In this document: positions 8,327 to 16,916 of the stretch, one piece after another
Layout of the letters: every line of letters begins with the position of its first letter
Numbering within the stretch: the first letter of the stretch is position 1
Assembly: GCA_900544255.1 (NCBI GenBank)
Contig: UQUM01000001.1
Coordinates: forward strand, 1-64,000
Direction of reading: 5' to 3'
Length of the DNA stretch: 64,000 nt
Origin: an uncultured Sutterella sp.
Lineage (GTDB): Bacteria; Pseudomonadota; Gammaproteobacteria; Burkholderiales; Burkholderiaceae_F
Notes under the pieces: model-generated
What the model was told of the DNA's origin: nothing
Database searches by the model: none
The model's input: the letters and a program-made list of their open reading frames with translations, nothing else
Position numbers and translations under genes: made by a program

Positions 8327-11300
8327 GATTCGTTTCCTTATCGGCCGAGGCAGATGCCGCCGGCAGGTTGTTCGTTTTCTTCTTGCTGAAGATTTGAATA
8401 ATAAGCGCGTAGAACACCGGCACGAAGAAGATGCAGAGGAAGGTACCCGTCAGCATCCCGCCCAACACGGCCACACCGATCGCGGACTGCGCGCCGGCAC
8501 CCGCGCCGTGCGCCAACGCCAACGGCACCACACCGAGACCGAACGCCAAGGACGTCATCACGATCGGACGCAGACGCAGACGCACCGCTTCCACGACGGC
8601 CGCCAACGCGTCCATACCGCTTTCATAGAGTTCGCGCGCAAATTCCACGATCAAAATGGCGTTCTTTGCGACGAGCCCCACAGTGGTCAACAAACCCACC
8701 TGGAAGTACACGTCGTTTTCTTTGCCGCAGATCCAGGTAAGCGCAAGGGCACCCAACACCCCCAACGGCACCACGAGAATCACGGCGACCGGAATCGACC
8801 AGGACTCATAAAGGGCGGCCAAGGCGAGGAACACCACCAGAAGCGAAACCGCATAGAGGGGACCGGCGTTGCTGCCTGCCACACGTTCCTGGTAAGACAC
8901 CCCGTTCCATTCGATGGAGTAGCCGGGCGGCAGCGTCTTCATGATTTCTTCCACGGCGTCCATCGCCTGGCCGGAAGAAACGCCGGCGGCGGGGCTGCCC
9001 TGAATGTTGACGGCATCCAACGCGTTGAAGCGTTCCAGACGCGGCGACCCGTAGGTCCATTCCACTGTCATGAAAGACGAGAACGGTACCATTTCGCCCG
9101 CGCTGTTGCGCACGTGCCACTTGCCAATGTCTTCGATTTCACCGCGGCTGTCTTCTTTACCCTGGATGTAGACCTTCTTCAAGCGCCCCTGATCCATGAA
9201 GTCATTCACGTAGCTCGAACCCAAGGCGGAATTCAACGTCGAATTGATCGTCGTATCCGATACGCCCATGGCACGCGCCTTACCATAATCCACATTCACC
9301 TGCAGCATGGGGGTATCGGCCATACCGTTATGACGCACCTGCGTTAAGCGCGGATCAGCGTTTGCGGCCGCAAGGAACTGATTCATCACCTGCATCAGGT
9401 TGTCGTGGCCCTTGCCGCCGCGATCCTGCAAGTAGAAGTCAAAACCTTCGGCCACACCCAATTCCGGCACGGCGGGCAACGGGAACGCAAAGCCCATCAC
9501 GTCCTTAAACATCGGTGAGAAGAGCAGGCCCTGCACGCGACCCATGATGGCGCCTATGCTCGTATCCGGCGTCTTTCGCTCGCTCCAGTCTTTCAACTTC
9601 AAAAAGCCCATGGCGTTGTTCTGACCCGTACCGGCAAACGAGAATCCGCGCACATAGAAGACGGATTCCACATCTTTAGCTTCGGACTTCGAAATCGTCT
9701 GCTGGAAGCGAGCCAACGCCGCATCCGTACGTTCCGCCGTAGAACCCGCAGGCGACTGCATCATCATGAGGAGCACGCCCTGGTCTTCCGCCGGCATGAA
9801 GGAACTCGGCAGGTGCATATAGCCCCAAACCACGGCGCCCACGAGCACGAGGTAGATCACCATGAGACGGGCGATGTGCTTCACGAGGTTGGCGACCGAC
9901 GCGCGCACGCCGCTCGTCATCTTGCGGAACCCATTGTTGAACCAACCGAAGAACCCGGTCTTTTCCAGATGATGTCCCGCCTTCACCTGCTTCAGATACT
10001 GCGCGCAGAGGGCCGGCGTCAACGTCAGAGCGACGATGACGGACAAAACCATCGCCGACACGATCGTCACCGAGAACTGACGATAAATTACGCCGGTAGA
10101 ACCGCCGAAGAAGGCCATCGGAATGAACACGGCGGAAAGCACCATGGCAATACCGATCAGAGCGCCCTGAATCTGGCCCATCGACTTGATGGTCGCGGTC
10201 TTCGCGTCCGTCCCCTCTTCGCTCATCACGCGTTCGACGTTTTCAACGACCACGATGGCGTCATCCACCAAGAGGCCGATCGCGAGTACCAAAGCAAACA
10301 TCGTGAGCATATTGATGGAGTACCCCAGCGCCCCCAGGACGCCGAACGTCCCCAGAAGCACCACCGGCACGGCGATCGTCGGAATGATCGTTGCACGCCA
10401 GTTCTGCAGGAAGAGGTACATCACGCACACCACAAGGATGATGGCTTCGATCAAAGTCTTCACCACTTCTTCAAGAGCGGCCTTCACGAAAGGCGTCGTA
10501 TCGAAGGGGTAAATCACTTCCACGCCTTCGGGGAAGTAGGGTGACAGTTCCGCCACCTTTGCACGCACGCGGTCGGCTGTTCCGAGGGCGTTCGCCCCCG
10601 AACTCAGCTTAATGGCAATACCCGAAGACGGCACGCCGTCAAACTTACCTTCAAACGTGTAGGTTTCCTGACCCAAGCCCACCTCGCCGATGTCCTTGAT
10701 GCGCACGACGGAACCGTCGGCCAAGGTCTTAAGCGTGATGTTTTCGAATTCTTCCGGCGTCGTCATCAAAGAACTTGCGCGCAGCGTCGCCGTAATCATG
10801 CGCTTGCCGTTCGTAGGCTGACCGGCAATATCGCCCGCCGCCACCTGAACGTTCTGTGCGGAAATCGCGGCAGACACATCGGAAGGCTGCAGGCCATACT
10901 TCATGAGTAAGCCCGGATCCATCCAGATTCGCATGGCATAGGACGCACCGAACACCGTCGCTTCACCCACACCCTTCACACGCGACAAAGTTTCTTCCAC
11001 GTTGTTCGTGAGGAAGTCCCCCAAGTCGCCGGAATTCATGCGGCCCGTACGATCTACGAACCCCACCACCATCAGGAAGGAAGCAGAACTCTTATCAACC
11101 GACACGCCGAGGCGCGTCACGGTCTCAGGCAAAGACGATTCCGCCTTCTTCAGTTTGTTCTGTACCTGAACCTGAGCAATATCAGGATTCGTACCGGCCT
11201 CGAACGTGAGCGTAATCGTCATACGGCCCGTCGAATCCGCGCTGGAATTCATGTAGATCAGACCGTCCAACCCCGTCATGTCCTTTTCAATAACCTGCGT

Positions 11301-11486
11301 CACCGTGCGGGACATGGTTTCAGCCGAAGCACCGGGGTAGGTGGCGTTGATCGTCACCTGCGGCGGCGCAATATTGGGGTACTGCGACACGGGAAGATTA
11401 AAGATCGCCAAGGCCCCGACGAGCATGATGACGATCGCGACCACCCAAGCAAAAATCGGGCGTTCGACAAAAAATCGACTCAACAT
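8319..11486 (-). CDS. acrB: RND multidrug efflux transporter, AcrB/MexB (HAE1) type
   Basis: A 1055-residue inner-membrane RND pump, the normal length for HAE1 transporters. The start MLSRFFVERPIFAWVVAIVIMLVGALAI is typical, and the TM4 proton-relay segment LAIGLLVDDAIVVVENVERVM with paired Asp residues is present. Two large periplasmic domains follow TM1 and TM7. It exchanges protons for amphipathic drugs or bile-like compounds. It is 26 bases downstream of acrA and overlaps the outer-membrane factor by 8 bases, so the tripartite pump is encoded as one transcript. Drug specificity cannot be read from sequence. Confidence 0.95.
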   Translation of the reverse strand: MLSRFFVERPIFAWVVAIVIMLVGALAIFNLPVSQYPNIAPPQVTINATYPGASAETMSRTVTQVIEKDMTGLDGLIYMNSSADSTGRMTITLTFEAGTNPDIAQVQVQNKLKKAESSLPETVTRLGVSVDKSSASFLMVVGFVDRTGRMNSGDLGDFLTNNVEETLSRVKGVGEATVFGASYAMRIWMDPGLLMKYGLQPSDVSAAISAQNVQVAAGDIAGQPTNGKRMITATLRASSLMTTPEEFENITLKTLADGSVVRIKDIGEVGLGQETYTFEGKFDGVPSSGIAIKLSSGANALGTADRVRAKVAELSPYFPEGVEVIYPFDTTPFVKAALEEVVKTLIEAIILVVCVMYLFLQNWRATIIPTIAVPVVLLGTFGVLGALGYSINMLTMFALVLAIGLLVDDAIVVVENVERVMSEEGTDAKTATIKSMGQIQGALIGIAMVLSAVFIPMAFFGGSTGVIYRQFSVTIVSAMVLSVIVALTLTPALCAQYLKQVKAGHHLEKTGFFGWFNNGFRKMTSGVRASVANLVKHIARLMVIYLVLVGAVVWGYMHLPSSFMPAEDQGVLLMMMQSPAGSTAERTDAALARFQQTISKSEAKDVESVFYVRGFSFAGTGQNNAMGFLKLKDWSERKTPDTSIGAIMGRVQGLLFSPMFKDVMGFAFPLPAVPELGVAEGFDFYLQDRGGKGHDNLMQVMNQFLAAANADPRLTQVRHNGMADTPMLQVNVDYGKARAMGVSDTTINSTLNSALGSSYVNDFMDQGRLKKVYIQGKEDSRGEIEDIGKWHVRNSAGEMVPFSSFMTVEWTYGSPRLERFNALDAVNIQGSPAAGVSSGQAMDAVEEIMKTLPPGYSIEWNGVSYQERVAGSNAGPLYAVSLLVVFLALAALYESWSIPVAVILVVPLGVLGALALTWICGKENDVYFQVGLLTTVGLVAKNAILIVEFARELYESGMDALAAVVEAVRLRLRPIVMTSLAFGLGVVPLALAHGAGAGAQSAIGVAVLGGMLTGTFLCIFFVPVFYALIIQIFSKKKTNNLPAASASADKETNHA

Positions 11487-11512
11487 AGTTTTTTAGGCTC
11501 CACAGTGCCGGA

Positions 11513-12676
11513 TTACTTCGCGAGCGTATTGGTCTTCTGAGGCTGAGGACCGGCAGCCACCGGTGCCACAGCCTGCCCCGGACGGATCTTGAGAATACCT
11601 TCGACGATCACACGGTCACCAGCCTTTAAGCCGCTGTCCACGAGCCAATAGGCACCCTCGGTGCCTGACGTAACGATATCGCGCGTTTGCACCTTGTTGT
11701 CGTCCGTCAGCACGTACACATAGGGCTTCCCGTTCGTGTGACGCATCGTTGCGCGCTGATCGAGCTTAATCACGTTCTTGCGCACACCTTCGTTGATGAC
11801 GGCACGCACGTACTGTCCCGGCATCAGGCGACGTTCGGGATTGGGAAATTCCGCGCGGATGCGCACCGTCCCCGTCGTTTCGTTCACGAGCGCGTCCTTA
11901 AAGGTGAGTTTGCCCTTATGAGCGTACTTCGCGCCGTCGTCCAGCACCAATTCCACTTCGGCTTCCGTACCGCCGTTGGTGAGTTCACCGTCGGCAAAGC
12001 GCCGACGGATTTTGTCCATGACGCCGTAGGACTGCGTCACGTCCACGTAAATGGGATCCAACTGCTGCACCACCGTCAGCCGCGCCGCCTGGTTCGCCGT
12101 CACGAGAGCACCCGGCGTCACTTCCGACAAAGACACCTGACCGGAAATCGGGCTCTTCACCTGTGTGTAGCGAAGATTGATGCGGGCGGTGTCAAGCGCG
12201 GCCCTTGCGGCGGCAACGTTCGCTTCCGCCACCTTCAACTGCGCCTGCGCCTGATCGTCCGACGAACGGCTCACGGCGTTCGTCACCACGAGTTTGGCGG
12301 AACGTTTCGCGTCGGCCTTCGCAACCGTGAGGCTCGCCTGCGCCTGCTTCAAGGCGGCTTCCGCCGAATTCACCTGCGCCTGATAAAGGCTCGGATCGAT
12401 CCGGTACAGGGACTGACCTGCCTTCACTTCCGCGCCTTCTTCAAAAAGACGTTTTTCGATGATGCCCGAAACCTGAGGACGCACTTCGGCGACCTGATAG
12501 GCCGTCGTACGCCCGGAGAGTTCATCGCGGATCACCGCGTCTTCCAACTTCATTTCCGTCACTTCCACCTGGGTGAGCGGCGCCGTCTGCGCATTCACCA
12601 TACCGGCGGACAGAAGAATGGTCGCCGCAACGGCGGTCGCAGCGGCAGCCATACGCGGCTGATATTTCAACAACAT
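11513..12676 (-). CDS. acrA: RND efflux periplasmic adaptor (membrane fusion protein), AcrA type
   Basis: A 387-residue adaptor with an N-terminal export signal (MAAAATAVAATILLSAGMVNA); unlike AcrA of E. coli no lipobox cysteine is seen. Order: lipoyl half (VSGIIEKRLFEEGAEVKAGQSLYRIDP, residues near 70-96), alpha-helical hairpin rich in Ala/Gln (about 97-165), second lipoyl half, beta-barrel (PGQYVRAVI) and membrane-proximal domain. It links the pump with the outer-membrane channel. First gene of the operon acrA-acrB-oprM-tetR, preceded by a 349-base gap holding an operator-like palindrome and a terminator-like hairpin. Confidence 0.92.
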   Translation of the reverse strand: MLLKYQPRMAAAATAVAATILLSAGMVNAQTAPLTQVEVTEMKLEDAVIRDELSGRTTAYQVAEVRPQVSGIIEKRLFEEGAEVKAGQSLYRIDPSLYQAQVNSAEAALKQAQASLTVAKADAKRSAKLVVTNAVSRSSDDQAQAQLKVAEANVAAARAALDTARINLRYTQVKSPISGQVSLSEVTPGALVTANQAARLTVVQQLDPIYVDVTQSYGVMDKIRRRFADGELTNGGTEAEVELVLDDGAKYAHKGKLTFKDALVNETTGTVRIRAEFPNPERRLMPGQYVRAVINEGVRKNVIKLDQRATMRHTNGKPYVYVLTDDNKVQTRDIVTSGTEGAYWLVDSGLKAGDRVIVEGILKIRPGQAVAPVAAGPQPQKTNTLAK

Positions 12677-12754
12677 TTTTCAGAAAGCTCCGTAAAGCCG
12701 ATTACCCGTTAGGGATGATCCAGTCTCTGGACATGAAATCGGTACACAAGAAAG

Positions 12755-12780
12755 AAAAACCGCTCTGACCGGGGAGCGGT
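12755..12780 (-). terminator. Terminator-like hairpin in the acrA leader (candidate attenuator)
   Basis: On the minus strand ACCGCTC and GAGCGGT form a 7-bp stem around 8 bases, followed by TTTTTCTTTC. It lies about 80 bases before the acrA start and just downstream of the -10/palindrome element, with no other minus-strand gene upstream. So it is either a leader attenuator or the end of a very short transcript. Confidence 0.5.
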
Positions 12781-12789
12781 ACACCAAAG

Positions 12790-12813
12790 ACTGAATGAGG
12801 ATTCAGTATTTTA
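12790..12813 (-). promoter_or_regulatory. Candidate acrA promoter -10 with overlapping TetR-type operator
   Basis: ACTGAAT-GAGG-ATTCAGT (12790-12807) is an 18-base palindrome of the size TetR-family repressors bind. A TAAAAT -10-like hexamer (minus strand, 12813-12808) directly abuts it, placing the palindrome over the expected transcription start. I find no convincing -35 at 16-18 bases, which leaves the promoter call uncertain. The remainder of this 349-base gap (12814-13025) shows no gene. Confidence 0.45.
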
Positions 12814-13025
12814 ACCACTTTGTTCCGTTTTCTGCTCGTTCGTTGTTACAATTTTTAATAAAGTCAACCCGTTGCACTCTTTTTCTCCTTCGAAAGGATT
12901 AGGAAAAACGCAAAGACGGCATCGAACATTCCCTGAGGCTAGATAAATGCGCTTAGTTTCGCCTAGAATGCCGCCGTTCTTTTTGGGCCCCGCCCCTTTA
13001 CGCCTTACTTTTTATAGGCTGCGTT

Positions 13026-13676
13026 ATGTTGGAAGCACTCCACCTGCAGTACTTTTTCGGCGCCCTGGTGTCGCTTATCGTCATCACCAATCCGCCCACC
13101 AAAATACCGCTCTTTGTGAGCCTAACAGTCGGCATGACGCGCGAACAGCGCCATCAGCAGGCCAACTGGGCCGCGATCTATTCGTTCCTCGTGATGCTCG
13201 TGAGCCTCATCGCCGGAAACCTGCTTCTCACCTTCTTCGGCATCAGCTACAGTGCCATGCGTATTGCGGGCGGCCTCGTCGTCGCCATGATCGGCTACCA
13301 GATGCTGTTCGGCGGCCAGAGTCCCAACAACGCCCCAATGGTACGCCGCAATAAAGAAGACTATTCCTTCTTTCCAATTGCCATGCCCGGCATCGCCGGC
13401 CCCGGTACCATTGCCGTCGTGATCGGTTTTTCCACCGAAATTGCTGAAATCAGCACCAAGACCGAAATGGTCTCCGCATTTGTGATGACGGCGCTTGCGA
13501 TTGCCGTGACAAGTTTCATCGCCTGGCTCACGTTGCGCTCGAGCGAATACTGCTCCGAACACTTAGGTCCCTCCGGCATGGCCGTGTTGGGGAAACTCAT
13601 GGGCTTCATCCTCATCTGCATCGGTGTGCAGTTCGTGGGCTCCGGCATCAAGAGTTTCATCACGTCCGCGATGTGA
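13026..13676 (+). CDS. MarC-family integral membrane protein, copy 1
   Basis: A 216-residue six-helix membrane protein of the MarC/UPF0056 family. Recognisable elements are ITNPPTKIPLFVSLT near the N-terminus, the GISYSAMRIAGGLVVAMIGYQML helix and PIAMPGIAGPGTIAVVIGFS. Function of the family is unresolved; despite the name it is not shown to be an antibiotic-resistance protein. Stands alone and divergent from the efflux operon. A paralogue lies at 37646-38302. Start at the ATG at 13026; no strong SD is visible. Confidence 0.85.
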   Translation: MLEALHLQYFFGALVSLIVITNPPTKIPLFVSLTVGMTREQRHQQANWAAIYSFLVMLVSLIAGNLLLTFFGISYSAMRIAGGLVVAMIGYQMLFGGQSPNNAPMVRRNKEDYSFFPIAMPGIAGPGTIAVVIGFSTEIAEISTKTEMVSAFVMTALAIAVTSFIAWLTLRSSEYCSEHLGPSGMAVLGKLMGFILICIGVQFVGSGIKSFITSAM

Positions 13677-13690
13677 CCCGTTTCACGGGC

Positions 13691-13735
13691 AACAAAAAAG
13701 CCGCCGGCGGATTGCGTCGTGCGGCTTCTTTGTTG
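13691..13735. terminator. Bidirectional terminator between marC and ilvE
   Basis: AAGCCGC (13698-13704) pairs with GCGGCTT (13721-13727), flanked by A-rich and T-rich tracts (CAAAAAA on the left, CTTTGTTG on the right), so it can stop transcripts from both convergent genes. Confidence 0.7.
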
Positions 13736-13767
13736 CCTCCCCGCCCGTAAGCGGGGAGAAGTCACTA

Positions 13768-14793
13768 TCAGCAGATCTGATCGATCCAGCCTTCAGGGGC
13801 TTCGATTTCACCATCCTGAATACCGGTCAAGGTATTGCGGAGCTTCGCGCTCACTTCACCGATTTTCTCCATGCCGGACGGGAAGGCGATGACGCCGTCG
13901 TGCGTATGGATTTCGCCCACGGGCGCAAGCACTGCGGCCGTACCACAAAGAGCGCATTCTTTGAAGTTCTTCACCTCATCAAAAGCGACCGGACGTTCAT
14001 CCACCTTCATGCCGAGGTAGTGCTGCGCCACGTAAACCAAGGAGCGACGGGTGATGGAGGGGAGAATCGAACTGCTCTTCGGCACGACGAGCGTATTGTC
14101 ATCCGTCACGAAGAGAAGGTTCGCACCGCCCGTTTCTTCCACGTACGTACGGGTACGGGGATCGAGGTAGACGTTTTCCGCAAAACCTTCCTTATGAGCT
14201 TCCATTGTGGGATAAAGGCTCATGGCGTAGTTAAGCCCCGCTTTGATGTGACCGGTGCCGTTCGGGGCCGCACGGTCATAGTCGGAAACACGCAACTTAA
14301 TGGGTTTCACACCACCCTTGAAGTAAGAACCCACCGGCATCACAAAGACCCGGAAGAGGAATTCAGGGGCCGGCGCCACCCCAATCTGGGGACCGGAACC
14401 GATCATCACGGGACGGATGTAAAGGGAAGCCCCGGTACCATAGGGCGGCACCCAGGCGGCATTGGCGCGCACCGTCTCTTCCACGGCCTTCACAAACTTA
14501 GCCGCCGGCATCACGGGCATCGCCAGACGTTCAGCCGTCTTTTCCATACGCAGCGCGTTCTGGTCCGGACGGAAGGTAACAATGTGCCCGTCCTTCGTCG
14601 TGTAGGCCTTCATCCCTTCAAAGCAACTCTGGGAATAATGGAACACACAGGCCGATTCCAAAAGCTTGATGTATTCGTCCGTAATAAGGCCGCCCTCATC
14701 CCAGGCGCCGTTTTTCCATTCGCTCTGCCAGCGATAGTCCGTCTTTGTGTAGCCAAACCCGAGATTGGCCCAGTCCAGATTCTTCTTTTCCAT
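13768..14793 (-). CDS. ilvE: Branched-chain amino acid aminotransferase
   Basis: A 341-residue fold-type IV PLP enzyme. The Schiff-base lysine is Lys184 in GTGHIKAGLNYAMSLYP, and the phosphate-binding region includes EETGGANLLFV and ILPSITRRS. The length and the opening LGFGYTKTDYRWQSEW match the longer BCAT subfamily rather than the 309-residue E. coli IlvE. It catalyses the last step of leucine, isoleucine and valine synthesis and the first step of their breakdown, in the cytoplasm. Transcribed alone. The 222-base gap to glmS (14794-15015) shows no gene or convincing leader peptide. Confidence 0.92.
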   Translation of the reverse strand: MEKKNLDWANLGFGYTKTDYRWQSEWKNGAWDEGGLITDEYIKLLESACVFHYSQSCFEGMKAYTTKDGHIVTFRPDQNALRMEKTAERLAMPVMPAAKFVKAVEETVRANAAWVPPYGTGASLYIRPVMIGSGPQIGVAPAPEFLFRVFVMPVGSYFKGGVKPIKLRVSDYDRAAPNGTGHIKAGLNYAMSLYPTMEAHKEGFAENVYLDPRTRTYVEETGGANLLFVTDDNTLVVPKSSSILPSITRRSLVYVAQHYLGMKVDERPVAFDEVKNFKECALCGTAAVLAPVGEIHTHDGVIAFPSGMEKIGEVSAKLRNTLTGIQDGEIEAPEGWIDQIC

Positions 14794-15015
14794 GTTCGAA
14801 TACCTCTATATGCTGCTCAACGAGGCAGGTCACGTCTTTTTTTGAAAACCGCCCGTCCAAAACAGCCGACTGCAAAAAAAATCAATCTCAGCCGCCCCAG
14901 AGACAAAAACGCCGTCCGAAGCCGCAAGCACGATTTTTAGATCATACTCCCGGCCGACGGGCGGCGAGACGGGACCGAAGCCCCGATTTCTGAGCGATTT
15001 TGCCTACTCGAACAA

Positions 15016-16842
15016 TTATTCCGTCGTCACGGACTTCGCGAGATTACGCGGTTTATCAACATCCGTTCCCCGTGCCAAAGCCGTGTGGTACGCCAACAAC
15101 TGCAGCGGCACCACGTGAAGCACGGGCGAAAGATCCCCGTAGTTTTCCGGCAGCCGGATGACGTGCACATGTTCCTCGGACGCAATCGCCGAATCCCCGT
15201 CCGCAAAGACGTAGAGTTCTCCGCCGCGGGCGCGAACTTCCTGCATGTTGCTCTTTAACTTCTCAATGAGCTCATCATTGGGCGCAATCGTCACCACGGG
15301 CATATTTTCGTCGACCAATGCCAAGGGGCCGTGCTTTAACTCGCCCGCGGGATAAGCTTCAGCATGGATGTAGCTGATTTCTTTAAGTTTCAAAGCGCCC
15401 TCAAGGGCGATCGGATAATGCATGCCGCGCCCCAAAAACAACGCATGTTCCTTTCGGGCAAAGCGTTCGGCCCAGGCGATGATTTGCGGCTCCAACGCGA
15501 GCACCGCCGTCAAAGCCGTCGGCACGTGCCGCAACCGCGTAAGTGCTTCGGCTTCTGCCTTTTCGTCGAGCCTGCCGCGCAGCTTTGCAAACACCAGCGT
15601 CAGAAGGTAGAGCGCCGCCAACTGCGTCGTAAACGCCTTAGTGCTCGCCACACCGATTTCCACGCCGGCGCGCGTAATGTAGTGAAGCAGACTTTCGCGT
15701 ACCAAAGCGCTCTGGGCGACGTTACAAACCGCAAGCGTCTTAGCCATTCCGCGGGACTTCGCAAATTTGAGTGCCGCGATGGTATCGGCCGTTTCCCCGG
15801 ACTGCGACACGGTGACGACGAGCGTCTTCGGATCCGTCACGGGTTCGCGGTACCGATATTCGCTCGCGACCTCTACGTCGCACGGCATCCCGGCCACGGC
15901 TTCCAACCAATACTTCGCCGTCAACCCGGCGTAAAAACTCGTACCGCAGGCAATGATGAGCACGCGGTTGACGTCTTTAAAAACCTCTTCAGCCTCTTTG
16001 CCGAAGAGCGTCGGCGTAATTCCCTCCACGCCTTCCAACGTATCCCCGAACGCGCGCGGCTGCTCGAAGATTTCCTTCTGCATGTAGTGGCGATAAGGAC
16101 CCAACTCCGCGGCGCCCGTGTAGGCCTGCACCTTCATCACCCTGCGTTCGACGGGGCGATAGTCTTTCCCTTCGTGCGCATAGATCGCCACCTTTTCCGT
16201 CGTCACGTCCGCCACGTCGCCGTCTTCAACAAAAATGATGCGGTCGGTGACACCCGCCAAGGCCATCGCGTCGCTCGCAATAAAGTTGCCTTCATCAGCC
16301 AACCCCACCACCATCGGAGAGCCCAGTCGCGCCGCAACGATCCGTCCCGGTTCATCCAGGGCCATCACGGCAATCCCGTAGGCACCGCGCACGCGGTTTA
16401 ACGCCCTCTCCACCGCCGCCAGAAGGTCTCCCTCGTAGTAATGGTTCACAAGATGCGCCAGCACTTCCGTATCCGTCTGACTTTCAAACGTCACACCGGC
16501 AGACAGCAATTCCTCACGGATTTCAGCGTAGTTTTCAATAATGCCGTTATGCACCAAAGCAATCCGACCACCCGCAATATGCGGGTGCGCATTGCAGACC
16601 ACGGGGCCGCCGTGCGTCGCCCAGCGCGTGTGGGCGATCCCCACCGTGCTGTCCAACTTTTCGGCTTCAACCTGCTCCGCCAATTCCTGTACGCGCTTCA
16701 CGGAACGCGCACGGCGGATCGCTCCGCCCTCAATGACTGCCACGCCGCAGCTGTCGTAGCCGCGGTATTCCAAACGCCGCAAGCCTTCAAGAAGGATCGG
16801 CATGACTTTTTTCCGGCTGACGCCGGCCACAATTCCGCACAT
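15016..16842 (-). CDS. glmS: Glutamine--fructose-6-phosphate aminotransferase GlmS
   Basis: A 608-residue enzyme making glucosamine-6-phosphate from fructose-6-phosphate and glutamine, the entry step to UDP-GlcNAc. I start at 16842 so that the protein begins MCGIVAG, because the cysteine must become residue 1 as the glutaminase nucleophile; the longer frame to 16869 would destroy this. The glutaminase domain includes RLEYRGYDSCG and HTRWATHG; two SIS isomerase domains follow (ACGTSFYAGLTAKY, SQSGETADT, LGRGMHYPIALEGALKLKE). AAAGGA is 7 bases before the ATG. Downstream of glmU in a two-gene operon with a hairpin in the 74-base spacer. No glmS ribozyme is seen. Confidence 0.95.
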   Translation of the reverse strand: MCGIVAGVSRKKVMPILLEGLRRLEYRGYDSCGVAVIEGGAIRRARSVKRVQELAEQVEAEKLDSTVGIAHTRWATHGGPVVCNAHPHIAGGRIALVHNGIIENYAEIREELLSAGVTFESQTDTEVLAHLVNHYYEGDLLAAVERALNRVRGAYGIAVMALDEPGRIVAARLGSPMVVGLADEGNFIASDAMALAGVTDRIIFVEDGDVADVTTEKVAIYAHEGKDYRPVERRVMKVQAYTGAAELGPYRHYMQKEIFEQPRAFGDTLEGVEGITPTLFGKEAEEVFKDVNRVLIIACGTSFYAGLTAKYWLEAVAGMPCDVEVASEYRYREPVTDPKTLVVTVSQSGETADTIAALKFAKSRGMAKTLAVCNVAQSALVRESLLHYITRAGVEIGVASTKAFTTQLAALYLLTLVFAKLRGRLDEKAEAEALTRLRHVPTALTAVLALEPQIIAWAERFARKEHALFLGRGMHYPIALEGALKLKEISYIHAEAYPAGELKHGPLALVDENMPVVTIAPNDELIEKLKSNMQEVRARGGELYVFADGDSAIASEEHVHVIRLPENYGDLSPVLHVVPLQLLAYHTALARGTDVDKPRNLAKSVTTE

Positions 16843-16855
16843 AGTTGTGTCCTTT

Positions 16856-16888
16856 GGGAGACAAGACAACCCGCAGTCGTCTTGTCCC
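16856..16888 (-). promoter_or_regulatory. Hairpin between glmU and the glmS ribosome binding site
   Basis: On the minus strand GGACAAGAC and GTCTTGTC(T)CC form a stem of about 10 bp with one bulge and a loop of about 11 bases, ending directly before the glmS SD (AAAGGA). In E. coli the glmUS message is processed and controlled in this spacer by the GlmZ small RNA; a comparable role here is inference only. Confidence 0.4.
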
Positions 16889-16916
16889 GAAAATCAAAAC
16901 GAGACGAAGCCGCCCT

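Noticed and set aside
15016..16842. glmS ribozyme upstream of glmS
   Set aside because: The 74-base spacer after glmU is too short and shows only a simple hairpin.
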